From NCBI RefSeq assembly GCF_006716565.1, contig NZ_VFPG01000001.1, positions 4,154,001 to 4,218,000 on the forward strand: 64,000 bases of DNA, given 5' to 3'. Under the pieces are notes generated by a model. The model ran no database searches and was not told the DNA's origin. It saw only the letters and a program-made list of their open reading frames with translations. This stretch comes from Nocardia bhagyanarayanae. GTDB lineage: Bacteria > Actinomycetota > Actinomycetes > Mycobacteriales > Mycobacteriaceae. Position numbers and translations under genes: made by a program. Of this stretch, positions 1 to 11,028 are shown in pieces (positions within the stretch are counted from its first letter, which is position 1; each line of letters begins with the position of its first letter).

Positions 1-1254
1 GCGCTGCTTCAGGTAGTTCTCGTCGATCAGGGTCTGCGCCGAATTGCCGGGCAGCGGAACGAAATCGGTGTCGGCCACGTACTTGTTGCGGTCGGCGTAG
101 GCGAGCCGCTCGGCCTCCGAGATCAGGTGCACCGCCTCGGCTCGCGGCTTGCCGCCGTTGCGATCGACGGAGTCCGGCTTCAGTGCGGCCAGGTCGAAAT
201 TCTCCAGAATGCCCAGCGTTGCCGCGACGGTGCTGCCGCCCGAGGAGGGTGCGGGCATGCCGCAGATCTCGTGCCCGCGGTAGCCGCCGCACAGCGCGGC
301 GCGCTTCTTGGGTTGGTAATTCGCCAGGTCCTGGGCCGTGAGCAGGCTCGGAGTGCGCCCGCCGGACCCCGCGGTGGCGGCCTCGACGATGTCCTCGGCG
401 ATGGCGCCGGTGTAGAAGGCGTCCGCGCCCTCGGAGGCGATGGCGCTCAACGTCTTCGACATCGCGGGGTTGGTCAGCTTGGTGCCTGCCGGTTTCGGGG
501 AGCCGTCCGGATTCAGGAAGTACTGTTTCGCGGCCTCGTCCCTGGCCAGATCCCGCGCCGATTCCGCGATCTGTCCTGCGAGCCGGGGGCTGATCGTGAA
601 ACCTTCGTCGGCCATCGCGACGGCCGGATCGAACAATTCCCGCCAGCCGGTCTTACCGTGCTCGCGGTGCGCGAGCTCCAGCATCCGCAGCACGCCGGGC
701 ACGCCGATCGAGCGTCCGCTGGCGCGCGCGTTCGGCTGCGGCTCGGTGCGGTCGGTGTCGCTGATCCAGCGCAGATAGTTCTCGGTGGCCGCGGCCGGCG
801 CGACCTCGCGGCCGTCGTAGGCCTCGACCGTCTTGGTGGCGCCGTCGTAGTACAGCAGGAACGCGCCACCGCCGATGCCGGACGCCTGCGGCTCCACCAG
901 GCCGAGCACGAGCTGCGCGGTGACCAGCGCGTCGGCCGCGGTGCCGCCGTCGCGCAGCACCCGGCAGGCCGCCTCGGTGGCAAGGGGATTCGCGGTGGAG
1001 ACGGCGTACGAGCCGGTGCGCACCGCGGTCATCCCACTGCGGTAGCCGGAGGCGATCTCGGGGTTGGTGCTGAGGTTCTGGGTGGTCGCCGTGCCCGCCG
1101 CGGTCGGCGGCGCCGCGACGACCGGCGTGCCGTTGGGGGCGCTGGTGCATTCGGCGGTGGTCGTCTCGTCGGTGGAGGTACATCCGGTGAGAAGTCCGAC
1201 CGTGAGCATCGTGGCCGCGGCGGCTCCGCTCCAGATGTGTCGCGCGCGCGTCAT
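1..1254 (-). CDS. ggt: gamma-glutamyltransferase lipoprotein (3' end outside window)
   Basis: The 418 visible codons are open to the window edge, so the gene is truncated at its C terminus. The family cleaves gamma-glutamyl bonds of glutathione and related peptides. Residues 1-25 form a lipoprotein signal with lipobox LLTGC (Cys25), so the enzyme is probably anchored outside the membrane. Large-subunit hallmarks are present: ADALVTAQLVLGLVEPQASG, then GGGAFLLYYDG, and MPAPSSGG near residue 330. The autoprocessing threonine that starts the small subunit would lie just past the window edge and cannot be checked. The gene is divergent from the HAD hydrolase gene. A TACAGT hexamer 7 nt before the ATG suggests a leaderless transcript. 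Confidence 0.9.
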   Translation of the reverse strand, partial: MTRARHIWSGAAAATMLTVGLLTGCTSTDETTTAECTSAPNGTPVVAAPPTAAGTATTQNLSTNPEIASGYRSGMTAVRTGSYAVSTANPLATEAACRVLRDGGTAADALVTAQLVLGLVEPQASGIGGGAFLLYYDGATKTVEAYDGREVAPAAATENYLRWISDTDRTEPQPNARASGRSIGVPGVLRMLELAHREHGKTGWRELFDPAVAMADEGFTISPRLAGQIAESARDLARDEAAKQYFLNPDGSPKPAGTKLTNPAMSKTLSAIASEGADAFYTGAIAEDIVEAATAGSGGRTPSLLTAQDLANYQPKKRAALCGGYRGHEICGMPAPSSGGSTVAATLGILENFDLAALKPDSVDRNGGKPRAEAVHLISEAERLAYADRNKYVADTDFVPLPGNSAQTLIDENYLKQR

Positions 1255-1261
1255 GGCCTGG

Positions 1262-1267
1262 ACTGTA
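1262..1267 (-). promoter_or_regulatory. candidate -10 hexamer of ggt (leaderless)
   Basis: On the reverse strand TACAGT lies 7 nt before the ggt ATG (1254). That spacing places the transcription start at or next to the start codon. No Shine-Dalgarno fits in between. Confidence 0.45.
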
Positions 1268-1513
1268 GCCCTCGGGGCCGACAGCGGTGCGGCTTTCGGG
1301 CGAGGCCGTCGGTCGGCTCGGCGATCAGTCCACCCTGACCGGCTCCGACAGTCGGCCAGGTCGTAGCGGAAGCCGGCCCCGCAGTCGTAGGCGAAGCGGT
1401 AGTGGTAGATCACATTGCCTGCCAACGGATCCGGCGCCGCCGTGGCCGGCGCTCGGCAAATCTACGACGCGCGGCCCGCCCGCGCTCGACCGGACCGTTC
1501 GCCTCGGCGTCGG

Positions 1514-1519
1514 TACGCT
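1514..1519 (+). promoter_or_regulatory. candidate -10 hexamer of the HAD gene (leaderless)
   Basis: TACGCT, preceded by TCGG, is 6 nt before the GTG at 1526. The same TCGGTANNNT arrangement recurs at other genes in this window. Confidence 0.45.
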
Positions 1520-1525
1520 GGTCGG

Positions 1526-2221
1526 GTGGATATCGAGGCCGTGCTGTTCGACTTCTCCGGGACGATCTTTCGATTGGAGGAAGACGAGTCGTGGGGCGAT
1601 GAGCTGGTCGGCGCCGACGGCGCCGATTTCGACGTCGAGGCCAAGGCCGAGATCTTGCGGCGGATGACGGCGCCGGTCGAGCAGTTCATGACCTTCGACG
1701 CCGCGGGCCAGCACGCTTGGGACAACAGGGATTTGGACCCGGCGCTGCACCGGCACGCGTACCTGGAGGTGCTGCGTTCCTCCGGCGTGCCGACCGAGGA
1801 GCAGGCCGAACGGCTCTACGGCAGGCTGATCGATCCGCTCGCCTGGACGCCGTATCCCGATACCGGTCCTGTGCTGGAGTTCCTTGCGGCACAGGGCGTT
1901 CCGGTGGGCGTGGTGAGCAATATCGCGTTCGACGTGCGCCCGGCGTTCCGCACCAGGGGTTGGGACCGGCTCGTCGGCGCGGTGGCGCTCTCGTTCGAGG
2001 TGGGCGTGATCAAACCGGAGCCGGGGATCTTCCTCGCCGCGTTGAACGAACTCGGCGTCGACCCGGCGCGCGCCTTGATGGTCGGCGACAGCGCACAGGC
2101 CGACGGCGGCGCGACCGCGCTCGGCTCGCGTTTCGCTCTCGTCGATCCGCTGCCCACCGCGGAGCGGCCCGACGCACTCGTCGACGCGCTACGGGCGCAC
2201 GGGTTGGCCGTTCCCAGGTGA
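1526..2221 (+). CDS. HAD superfamily hydrolase
   Basis: A 231-residue haloacid-dehalogenase-fold protein, probably a cytosolic hydrolase of small phosphorylated or halogenated compounds. Motif I is DFSGT near residue 9. The nucleophile Asp is present, but the second Asp of the usual DxD, the general acid/base in phosphatases, is Ser. Motif II is VVSN, motif III the Lys of VIKPEPG, and motif IV MVGDSAQAD. I chose the GTG at 1526 over the upstream ATG at 1415 because homology starts at DIEAVLFDFSG and a TANNNT hexamer sits 6 nt before it. The substrate cannot be told from sequence. The altered motif I makes ordinary phosphatase activity uncertain. Confidence 0.8.
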   Translation: MDIEAVLFDFSGTIFRLEEDESWGDELVGADGADFDVEAKAEILRRMTAPVEQFMTFDAAGQHAWDNRDLDPALHRHAYLEVLRSSGVPTEEQAERLYGRLIDPLAWTPYPDTGPVLEFLAAQGVPVGVVSNIAFDVRPAFRTRGWDRLVGAVALSFEVGVIKPEPGIFLAALNELGVDPARALMVGDSAQADGGATALGSRFALVDPLPTAERPDALVDALRAHGLAVPR

Positions 2222-2394
2222 GCGCCGGTCCTCACCGCAGGACCGACACGAACCCGGCTCCAGGTGGTTGCCGCGCCGCTGCCCGGCGCACGCCCAGGAC
2301 GGACACCAACCTTGTCGCCCCGCCTCGATAGGCGGCTGCCTTGCCTGCGCTCGGCCAGGCGCGGCTGCGGACGGACTGTGTCCGACAGAGTCGA

Positions 2395-2400
2395 TAGGCT
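2395..2400 (+). promoter_or_regulatory. candidate -10 hexamer of uvrC (leaderless)
   Basis: TAGGCT lies 6 nt upstream of the uvrC GTG at 2407. There is no room for a Shine-Dalgarno sequence, so a leaderless mRNA is likely. Confidence 0.45.
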
Positions 2401-2406
2401 GTTCGA

Positions 2407-4545
2407 GTGGCAGATCCAGCGAGGTACCGGCCCGCCCCCGGTACGATCCCCGTCGAACCCGGCGTCTACAAATTCCGGGACGCGCACAAGCGGGTCATCT
2501 ACGTCGGCAAGGCCAAGAGCCTGCGCAGTCGGCTGAATTCCTACTTCGCCGACGTCGCCTCGCTGCACCCGCGCACCAAGCAGATGGTCACCACCGCAGC
2601 GAGCGTGGAGTGGACGGTCGTCTCCACCGAGGTGGAGGCGCTGCAGCTGGAATACAACTGGATCAAGGAATTCGATCCGCGGTTCAACGTGCGCTACCGG
2701 GACGACAAGTCCTACCCGGTGCTCGCGGTGACCTTGAACGAGGAATACCCGCGCCTGTTCGTCTACCGCGGCGCGCGCAAGAAGGGCGTGCGGTACTTCG
2801 GCCCGTACGCGCACGCCTGGGCGATCCGCGAGACGCTGGACCTGCTGCTGCGGGTGTTCCCAGCCCGTACCTGCTCGAACGGAGTCTTCAAGCGGCACAA
2901 CCAGATCGGCCGTCCGTGCCTGCTCGGCTACATCGACAAGTGCTCCGCGCCGTGCGTCGGCAGGGTCACCGCCGACGAGCACCGCCGCATCGTGGAGGAC
3001 TTCTGCGACTTCCTCGCCGGGCGCACCGACCGGATGGTGCGCGAGCTGGAGCGGCGCATGCACGAGGCCGCCGAGGACCTGGACTTCGAGACCGCGGCCC
3101 GGCTGCGCGACGACGTGCAGGCGCTGCGCCGGGCGCTGGAGAAGCAGGCCGTGGTGCTCGGCACCGGCACCGACGCCGACGTGATCGCCTTCGCCACCGA
3201 CGAATTGGAGGTGGCGGTGCAGATCTTCCACGTCCGAGACGGCCGCGTGCGCGGTCAGCGCGGCTGGGTGGTGGACAAGTCCGGCGACGCCGTCGACACC
3301 GCGGACTCCGGCGGCGAAATGGCCGCGTTGGTCGAGCAGTTCCTCACCCAGTTCTACGGCGAACAGGTCGCCTACGCCGACCAGAGCCCCGACGAGCAGC
3401 CCGCCACCGTCGTCCCGCGCGAGGTGCTCGTCCCCGAGCTGCCCGCCGACCACGAGCAGATCCAGGAGTGGCTGAGCAAGCTGCGCGGTTCGGCCGTGCG
3501 ATTGCGCGTCCCGCAGCGCGGCGACAAGAAGGCACTGGCCGAGACCGTGCAGCGCAACGCCATGGAGGCTCTCGCCCAGCACAAACTCAAACGCGCGGGC
3601 GACCTGACCTCGCGCTCGGCGGCCCTGCAGGACATCCAGGACGCGCTCGATCTGGACACCGCGCCGCTGCGCATCGAGTGCGTGGACATCAGCCACGTGC
3701 AGGGCACCGACGTGGTGGCCTCGCTGGTCGTCTTCGAGGACGGACTGCCGCGCAAGTCCGAATACCGGCACTACGCGATCAAGGAGGCCGCGGGCGGCGG
3801 ACGTTCCGACGACGTCGGCAGCATCGCGGAGGTGACGAGGCGTCGGTTCTACCGGCTGCGCAAGGAGCGGGACGAGGCCGAGCGCGAAGAACTCGACGGT
3901 GCGAGCGTCGCCGTGCCGCTGGTCGGAACCGAAGGATCGGCACCGTCGGCCGGGACCGAAGCCGGGGCGTCGCCGGTAGGCGCGGGCGACTCGACGGTCG
4001 TCGTCGAAGCCTCCGCGGTGGCCACGATGCCGCTGGACGACGCCGACGAGATGGAACCGACCTCGCGGCCCGGCATCGACCCGCGCACCGGGCGCCCGCG
4101 CAAGTTCGCCTACCCGCCGAACCTGTACGTCGTCGACGGCGGCGCGCCGCAGGTCGCCGCCGCCGCCGAAGTGCTCGACGAGCTGGGCATCACCGATGTC
4201 GCGGTGATCGGCCTGGCCAAGCGCCTGGAGGAGGTGTGGGTGCCCGGCGAACCCGATCCGGTGATCATGCCGCGCAACAGCGAGGCGCTGTTCCTGCTGC
4301 AACGGGTCCGCGACGAGGCGCACCGCTTCGCCATCACCTTCCATCGCAGCAAACGCTCGCGGCGGATGACGGCTTCGGCGCTGGATTCGGTGCGCGGGCT
4401 CGGCGCGGCGCGCCGGACCGCGCTGGTCACTCATTTCGGTTCGGTGGCCAAGTTGAAGGAGGCGACGGTGGAGCAGATCACCGAGGTACCCGGCATCGGC
4501 GTGGCCACCGCGAAAGCCGTGCTCGCCGCGCTGCGGGACGAGTGA
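2407..4545 (+). CDS. uvrC: excinuclease ABC subunit C
   Basis: UvrC (712 aa) makes both incisions in nucleotide excision repair together with UvrB. Domains in order: an N-terminal GIY-YIG nuclease (GVYKFRD then [14 protein letters not shown], residues 19-50); a four-Cys segment around [16 protein letters not shown] and CSAPC (near 155-185) of the Fe-S-binding type; a UVR domain binding UvrB ([14 protein letters not shown], near 220); an RNase H-like C-terminal nuclease ([15 protein letters not shown] and [10 protein letters not shown]); and tandem helix-hairpin-helix at the end ([27 protein letters not shown]). An Ala/Gly/Ser-rich insert of about 60 residues (near 500-560) splits the RNase H domain. 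The start is a GTG. It precedes rapZ, as in mycobacteria. Confidence 0.98.
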   Translation: MADPARYRPAPGTIPVEPGVYKFRDAHKRVIYVGKAKSLRSRLNSYFADVASLHPRTKQMVTTAASVEWTVVSTEVEALQLEYNWIKEFDPRFNVRYRDDKSYPVLAVTLNEEYPRLFVYRGARKKGVRYFGPYAHAWAIRETLDLLLRVFPARTCSNGVFKRHNQIGRPCLLGYIDKCSAPCVGRVTADEHRRIVEDFCDFLAGRTDRMVRELERRMHEAAEDLDFETAARLRDDVQALRRALEKQAVVLGTGTDADVIAFATDELEVAVQIFHVRDGRVRGQRGWVVDKSGDAVDTADSGGEMAALVEQFLTQFYGEQVAYADQSPDEQPATVVPREVLVPELPADHEQIQEWLSKLRGSAVRLRVPQRGDKKALAETVQRNAMEALAQHKLKRAGDLTSRSAALQDIQDALDLDTAPLRIECVDISHVQGTDVVASLVVFEDGLPRKSEYRHYAIKEAAGGGRSDDVGSIAEVTRRRFYRLRKERDEAEREELDGASVAVPLVGTEGSAPSAGTEAGASPVGAGDSTVVVEASAVATMPLDDADEMEPTSRPGIDPRTGRPRKFAYPPNLYVVDGGAPQVAAAAEVLDELGITDVAVIGLAKRLEEVWVPGEPDPVIMPRNSEALFLLQRVRDEAHRFAITFHRSKRSRRMTASALDSVRGLGAARRTALVTHFGSVAKLKEATVEQITEVPGIGVATAKAVLAALRDE

Positions 4546-4711
4546 GTGATCTCGAAATCTCCGGCTCCGGTCCGACCTGCATATATCCTCGTTAGCGTTT
4601 CCACATGTTCGTGAACCGTCCTCGTGCACCACGGAGGGTGAGCGTGCGTGCCCGATACCGAATCCGGTGCGGGATGATCGAGAGGCACCTAGACACGGAT
4701 TCCGGTAGGAC
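4546..4711 (+). other. uvrC-rapZ intergenic region
   Basis: These 166 bp separate uvrC from the rapZ-yvcK-whiA unit and probably carry that unit's promoter. Possible -10 elements are TATATC (around 4581) and TAGACA (around 4691). An imperfect dyad (GAATCC ... GGATTC) spans about 4660-4703. No gene is seen. Confidence 0.35.
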
Positions 4712-5653
4712 ATGACACGCGTCGAATCGAACAACAGTGCGGGCGGCCAGCGCGCGGGCAACCAGCTGCGTCAGCAGGTCGAGGTCGTCATCGTGACCGG
4801 CCTGTCCGGCGCGGGCCGCGGCACCGCCGCGCGGGTGCTGGAGGATCTCGGCTGGTACGTCGCCGACAACCTGCCGCCCGAGCTGATCGGCAGACTCGTC
4901 GAACTCGGCGCGTCCGCCGAGCCGCCGATCCGGCGCTTGGCGCTGGTCATGGACGTGCGCAGCAGGTTCTTCACCGGCGATCTCTCGGTCGTCACCGAAC
5001 AGCTGCGCGCGCTCGGCGTGCGGACCAGGGTGCTCTTCCTCGAGGCCTCCGACGACGTGCTGATCCGCCGCTTCGGGTTCGCCCGCCGCCGCCACCCGCT
5101 GCAGAGCGAGAGCGCGGACGGCACGCTGTCCGCGGGCATCGCCGCTGAGCGGGTGCGCCTCTCGGCGGTGAAGACGGCCGCCGACCTGGTGATCGACACC
5201 ACCGAGTTGTCCATCCACCAGCTGCACCGCAAGCTGGAGGAGGCGTACGGCGGCGGCGCGCCCGCCGCGTTGCAGCTGACCGTGCAGTCCTTCGGCTTCA
5301 AGTACGGGGTTCCGTTGGACGCCGACATGGTGTTGGATGTGCGTTTTCTACCCAATCCACATTGGATACCGGAACTGCGGGAACACACGGGACAGGAGAC
5401 GGTGGTCAGCGAGTACGTGCTGTCGCGCCCCGGGGCGACCGACTACCTGCACACCTGCCGCCACCTCGTCGACCTGACGACGAATGGTTACCGCCAAGAG
5501 GGGAAGCGATACATGACGGTGGCAGTGGGCTGCACGGGGGGCAAGCACCGCAGCGTGGCGATCGCCGAGGCGCTGGGCGAACTCATCGGGCCGGAGTCCG
5601 ACGGCTCCGCCGACGTCGTGCGGGTCGTGCACCGGGATCTGGGGCGCGAATGA
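4712..5653 (+). CDS. rapZ: RapZ family nucleotide-binding protein
   Basis: RapZ/YvcJ family P-loop protein (313 aa). In Escherichia coli the homologue is an RNase E adapter that controls GlmS mRNA decay; its role in actinomycetes is less clear. The P-loop is GLSGAGRGTAARVLEDLGW near residue 30, with Arg-Gly in place of Lys-Ser as in other actinobacterial members. Typical family segments follow: VADNLPPELI, FLEASDDVLIRRF, RRHPL and the C-terminal CTGGKHRSV. The ATG is preceded by GGTAGGA. Its stop overlaps the yvcK start (ATGA), indicating translational coupling. Confidence 0.95.
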   Translation: MTRVESNNSAGGQRAGNQLRQQVEVVIVTGLSGAGRGTAARVLEDLGWYVADNLPPELIGRLVELGASAEPPIRRLALVMDVRSRFFTGDLSVVTEQLRALGVRTRVLFLEASDDVLIRRFGFARRRHPLQSESADGTLSAGIAAERVRLSAVKTAADLVIDTTELSIHQLHRKLEEAYGGGAPAALQLTVQSFGFKYGVPLDADMVLDVRFLPNPHWIPELREHTGQETVVSEYVLSRPGATDYLHTCRHLVDLTTNGYRQEGKRYMTVAVGCTGGKHRSVAIAEALGELIGPESDGSADVVRVVHRDLGRE

Positions 5654-6696
5654 CCGGGTGGGAATCGAATCCCGCCATCGTCGCACTGGGTGGTGGGCAC
5701 GGGTTGTACGCGACGCTGACGGCGGTGCGGCGGCTGACCAGGAAGATCTGCGCGGTGGTGACCGTCGCCGACGACGGCGGGTCCTCGGGCCGGCTGCGCG
5801 CCGAGCTGGGGGTGCTGCCGCCGGGGGATCTGCGCATGGCGCTGGCGGCCCTGGCCGCGGACCCCGAAGGCGTGTGGACGCAGACCGTTCAGCATCGTTT
5901 CGGCGGCACCGGCGCGCTCGCGGGCCATTCCGTGGGGAACCTCGTTCTCGCGGGGCTCACCGAGGTGCTCGGTGATCCCGTCGCGGCGCTGGACGAGGTG
6001 GCCAAGATGTTGCGCGCCAGCGGCCGGGTGCTCCCGATGTCGCCGATCGCGCTCGACATCGAGGCCGATGTCTCGGGTCTGGAAGCGGACCCGCGGGTCA
6101 GCCGCTGCATCCGCGGCCAGGTCGCGGTCGCCACGACGCCGGGCAAGGTGCGGCGGGTGCGGCTGATCCCGTCCGATCCGCCCGCCAGCCCGGAGGCGAC
6201 CTCGGCCATCGAACACGCCGACGTGGTGGTGCTCGGGCCGGGCTCGTGGTTCACCAGCGTGATTCCGCACGTCCTCGTGCCGGAACTGCGCGACGCGCTG
6301 GTCTACACCAGGGCGCGGAAGGTGCTCGTGCTCAACCTGGCCGCCGAACCGGGGGAAACGGCCGGTTTCTCCGCCGAGCGTCATCTGCATGTATTGTCCC
6401 AGCACGCACCGGAATTCGTCGTCGACGAGGTGTTGGTCGATTCCGGCTCGGTGCCGGAGGGCCGGGAACGCGAACATGTGGCCAGGGCTGCCGAACAGTT
6501 GCGGGCGCGAGTAACCTTCTCCGATGTCGCCGAAGCGGGAACTGACCGGCATCACCCCGGAAAGCTTGCCGCCGCCCTGGATCAGATGATCCGGCAACCT
6601 CGGCCGCAAATGGCAGGGCTTCGAGTCGAGGGACGGCACATGGGCGCGGATGTGCGGTCCGGGTTGGGTGGAAAGGAGCGCGTCTCGTGGCGATGA
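5650..6696 (+). CDS. yvcK: YvcK/CofD family UDP-sugar-binding regulator
   Basis: YvcK homologue (348 aa), called CuvA in mycobacteria, which binds UDP-N-acetylglucosamine and is needed for cell-wall homeostasis and gluconeogenic growth. The N-terminal [10 protein letters not shown] nucleotide-binding turn is followed by [14 protein letters not shown] and [11 protein letters not shown]. The segment [23 protein letters not shown] is characteristic. The ATG at 5650 overlaps the rapZ stop by 4 nt. Its own stop lies inside the first codons of whiA, so the three genes form one tightly overlapping unit. Confidence 0.95.
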   Translation: MTGWESNPAIVALGGGHGLYATLTAVRRLTRKICAVVTVADDGGSSGRLRAELGVLPPGDLRMALAALAADPEGVWTQTVQHRFGGTGALAGHSVGNLVLAGLTEVLGDPVAALDEVAKMLRASGRVLPMSPIALDIEADVSGLEADPRVSRCIRGQVAVATTPGKVRRVRLIPSDPPASPEATSAIEHADVVVLGPGSWFTSVIPHVLVPELRDALVYTRARKVLVLNLAAEPGETAGFSAERHLHVLSQHAPEFVVDEVLVDSGSVPEGREREHVARAAEQLRARVTFSDVAEAGTDRHHPGKLAAALDQMIRQPRPQMAGLRVEGRHMGADVRSGLGGKERVSWR

Positions 6697-7670
6697 CAGC
6701 CGAAGTGAAAGACGAGCTGAGCAGGCTCACGGTGTCCCAGGTGAGTTCCCGCAAGGCGGAACTCTCCGCCCTGTTGCGTTTCGCGGGTGGCCTGCACATC
6801 GTCGGGGGCCGGGTGATCGTCGAGGCCGAGGTGGACATGGGATCCATCGCCCGACGGCTACGCCGGGAGATCTTCGAGCTGTACGGCTACGGCTCCGACG
6901 TGCACGTGCTCGGCGCGGGCGGTTTGCGCAAGACCTCCCGCTACGTCGTGCGGGTGTCCAAGGAAGGCGAGGCGCTGGCCAGGCAGACCGGCCTGCTCGA
7001 CGTGCGCGGCCGTCCGGTGCGCGGACTGCCGGCCCAGGTGGTCGGCGGCAGCATCGCCGACGCCGAAGCCGCTTGGCGCGGAGCGTTTCTCGCGCACGGC
7101 TCGCTCACCGAGCCCGGTCGCTCGTCCGCGCTCGAGGTCAGCTGCCCCGGCCCGGAGGCGGCGCTGGCGCTGGTCGGCGCGGCCCGCAGGCTCGGCATCA
7201 CGGCCAAGGCGCGCGAGGTGCGTGGCACCGATCGCGTCGTGGTGCGCGACGGCGAGGCCATCGGCGCGCTGCTGACCAGGATGGGCGCCCAGGACACCCG
7301 GCTGACCTGGGAGGAGCGCCGGATGCGCCGCGAAGTGCGCGCCACCGCCAACCGGCTGGCCAACTTCGACGACGCCAACCTGCGCCGCTCGGCGCGGGCC
7401 GCCGTCGCCGCGGCCGCCCGGGTGGAGCGCGCGCTGGAGATCCTCGGCGACGAAGTGCCCGATCACCTGGCCGCGGCGGGCAAGCTGCGCGTGCAGCACC
7501 GCCAGGCGTCGCTGGAGGAACTCGGCCAGCTCGCCGACCCGCCGATGACGAAAGACGCTGTGGCGGGCCGCATTCGGCGTCTGCTGTCGATGGCGGACCG
7601 GCGCGCCAAGGAACTCGGCGTGCCCGACACCGAATCCGCCGTGACCGCAGAGCTTCTCGACGAGGCCTGA
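6687..7670 (+). CDS. whiA: sporulation/cell division regulator WhiA
   Basis: WhiA (327 aa) combines a LAGLIDADG-like N-terminal fold (residues 1-210) with a C-terminal helix-turn-helix ([31 protein letters not shown], near 270-305). In Streptomyces it works with WhiB to activate septation genes. In non-sporulating relatives it is a conserved transcription factor. The GTG at 6687 has GAAAGGAG 7-16 nt upstream and gives the family N terminus [14 protein letters not shown]. It overlaps yvcK by 10 nt. A strong hairpin terminator follows. Confidence 0.96.
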   Translation: MAMTAEVKDELSRLTVSQVSSRKAELSALLRFAGGLHIVGGRVIVEAEVDMGSIARRLRREIFELYGYGSDVHVLGAGGLRKTSRYVVRVSKEGEALARQTGLLDVRGRPVRGLPAQVVGGSIADAEAAWRGAFLAHGSLTEPGRSSALEVSCPGPEAALALVGAARRLGITAKAREVRGTDRVVVRDGEAIGALLTRMGAQDTRLTWEERRMRREVRATANRLANFDDANLRRSARAAVAAAARVERALEILGDEVPDHLAAAGKLRVQHRQASLEELGQLADPPMTKDAVAGRIRRLLSMADRRAKELGVPDTESAVTAELLDEA

Positions 7671-7690
7671 CGGCCTTCGGTTCACCACAC

Positions 7691-7721
7691 GCCCCGAGCG
7701 CCGACCTCCGGCGCTCGGGGC
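7691..7721. terminator. bidirectional hairpin between whiA and the acetyltransferase gene
   Basis: A perfect 12-bp stem, GCCCCGAGCGCC (7691-7702) with GGCGCTCGGGGC (7710-7721) and a 7-nt loop, lies between the convergent whiA and GNAT genes. The flanking T-rich stretch GTGTTGCGTGTT fits a terminator, although there is no long U tract. Confidence 0.75.
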
Positions 7722-7770
7722 GTGTTGCGTGTTCTCAGGTGTCCGAGGGAGCTCTTCGTCCGCGCGGAGT

Positions 7771-8397
7771 TCACGCGCCGGGATCGCGAAGCATGGCCCA
7801 AGTCGTGGGGCCGCCGTCCGGCAGGTCCACGGTCGCGGTGACGCGGAAGCCCAGCCGCTCGTAGAAGCCGACGTTGCGTTTCTCGGAGGTCTCCAGGAAA
7901 GCGGGCACGCCAGCGCGATCGGCGGCCGCGAGACCGGGCCGGATCACCGCGCCGCCGAGCCCGCGGCCCTGACTGTCCGGGTCGACGCCGACGGTGCCGA
8001 GGAACCAGACGGGTTCGACCGGGCGGTGCGGCGCGAGCGCGGCGTCCGCTGCGGCATATGCCGCAGCGCGATCGCCGGCGAGGTCGGCGAACCGAGGCGC
8101 GAGTTCGGCGAAGGCCGGGCCGGCGTCGGTGGCCGGCGTGGTCCAGACCGCGACGGCCGCGCCCTCGTCGGCGATCCAGACCCGGCCGTGTGGCAGGCCG
8201 ATGTGGGTCAGGAAGAGTTCCTGCATGCCGCGAACCCGCTGCTCGTGGTCGCGAGCGTCGATGGTGTGGCGGGTCCACGCGTAGTCGGCGAAGGCCCGGC
8301 CCAAGGTCCGGGTGGCACGAGGGATGTCCGCGGGCGTCGCCGATCGCACGGTCGGGGGAGCGGGCTGAGACGACTGTTCGGTACGCACTCGATCCAT
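7771..8397 (-). CDS. GNAT family N-acetyltransferase
   Basis: A 208-residue cytosolic acyl-CoA-dependent acetyltransferase. The N terminus VRSATPADIPRATRTLGRAF is the usual start of the GNAT fold. The acetyl-CoA loop is V-x-P-D-SQGRGLGGAVI (near residue 143-155), and the C-terminal beta strand is FYERLGFRVTATVDLPDGGPTTWAM. The acceptor is unknown. It stands alone, convergent with whiA. The start ATG has a weak AGG just before it. Confidence 0.85.
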   Translation of the reverse strand: MDRVRTEQSSQPAPPTVRSATPADIPRATRTLGRAFADYAWTRHTIDARDHEQRVRGMQELFLTHIGLPHGRVWIADEGAAVAVWTTPATDAGPAFAELAPRFADLAGDRAAAYAAADAALAPHRPVEPVWFLGTVGVDPDSQGRGLGGAVIRPGLAAADRAGVPAFLETSEKRNVGFYERLGFRVTATVDLPDGGPTTWAMLRDPGA

Positions 8398-9805
<1,408 letters not shown>

Positions 9806-9810
9806 CCGGC

Positions 9811-11025
9811 ATGGCAGTCAAGACACTCCAGGATCTCCTGAACGAAGGCGTCGAGGGCCGGGGCGTGCTGGTGCGCTCCGACCTGAACGTCCCCCTCGAC
9901 GACAACGGCGAGATCACCGACCCCGGCCGCATCATCGCGTCGGTGCCGACCATCGAGGCGCTGGTACAGGCCGGCGCCAAGGTCGTCGTCACCGCGCACC
10001 TGGGCCGTCCCAAGGGCGAGCCGGACTCGAAGTTCTCGCTGGCTCCGGTCGCCGCGAAGCTGGCCGAGCTGCTCGGCCGCAACGTCCAGCTGGCCGGTGA
10101 CGTGGTGGGCTACGACGCGCTCTCGCGCTCGGAAGGCCTCACCGACGGCGACGTGCTGCTGCTGGAGAACGTGCGCTTCGATCCCCGCGAGACCAGCAAG
10201 GACGACGCCGAGCGCGGCAAGCTCGCCGCGGCGCTCGTCGAGCTGGTCGGCGAGGACGGCGCGTTCGTCTCCGACGGCTTCGGCGTCGTGCACCGCAAGC
10301 AGGCGTCGGTCTACGACGTGGCCAAGCTGCTTCCGCACTACGCGGGCACGCTGGTCGCCGCCGAGGTCGACGTGCTGGCCAAGCTGACCGAGAACCCCGA
10401 GCGGCCGTACGCGGTCGTGCTCGGCGGTTCCAAGGTCTCCGACAAGCTGGCGGTCATCGAAGCGCTGGCGCCGAAGGTCGACACCCTGGTGATCGGCGGC
10501 GGCATGTGCTTCACCTTCCTTGCCGCACAGGGCCTTTCGGTGGGCTCCTCGCTGCTGCAGGAAGAGATGATCGAGACCTGCAAGGGCCTGCTCGAGCGCT
10601 TCGGCGACGTCATCCACCTGCCGCGCGACATCGTGGTGGCGGACAAGTTCGCGGCCGACGCCGACTCCAAGATCGTGCCCGCCAACGAGATCCCCGAAGG
10701 CTGGATGGGTCTCGACGTGGGCCCGGAGTCGGTCGACCGGTTCACGGCGCTGCTCACCGAGGCGAAGACGGTGTTCTGGAACGGCCCGATGGGCGTGTTC
10801 GAGTTCGCGAACTTCGCCGCGGGCACCCGCGGGGTCGCCGAGGCCATCGTCACCGCGACCGGCAAGGGTGCGTTCACCGTGGTCGGCGGCGGCGACTCGG
10901 CCGCGGCCGTGCGCGCGCTCGGCCTGCCCGAGGACGGTTTCTCGCACATCTCCACCGGCGGCGGCGCGTCGCTGGAGTACCTGGAGGGCAAGGAACTCCC
11001 CGGCATCAGCGTGTTGGAGGACTGA
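9811..11025 (+). CDS. pgk: phosphoglycerate kinase
   Basis: Phosphoglycerate kinase (404 aa) transfers the acyl phosphate of 1,3-bisphosphoglycerate to ADP. The N-terminal substrate site [10 protein letters not shown] is at about residues 21-30. [11 protein letters not shown] and the C-terminal nucleotide-binding [14 protein letters not shown] plus [18 protein letters not shown] are intact. The ATG at 9811 lies 5 nt after the gap stop. An in-frame upstream extension overlaps gap and is rejected. Confidence 0.99.
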   Translation: MAVKTLQDLLNEGVEGRGVLVRSDLNVPLDDNGEITDPGRIIASVPTIEALVQAGAKVVVTAHLGRPKGEPDSKFSLAPVAAKLAELLGRNVQLAGDVVGYDALSRSEGLTDGDVLLLENVRFDPRETSKDDAERGKLAAALVELVGEDGAFVSDGFGVVHRKQASVYDVAKLLPHYAGTLVAAEVDVLAKLTENPERPYAVVLGGSKVSDKLAVIEALAPKVDTLVIGGGMCFTFLAAQGLSVGSSLLQEEMIETCKGLLERFGDVIHLPRDIVVADKFAADADSKIVPANEIPEGWMGLDVGPESVDRFTALLTEAKTVFWNGPMGVFEFANFAAGTRGVAEAIVTATGKGAFTVVGGGDSAAAVRALGLPEDGFSHISTGGGASLEYLEGKELPGISVLED

Positions 11026-11028
11026 TCC

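Noticed and set aside
1816..4761. 981-codon open frame antisense to uvrC
   Set aside because: Shadow of high GC at third positions; no homology, no ribosome site, and uvrC is complete on the other strand.
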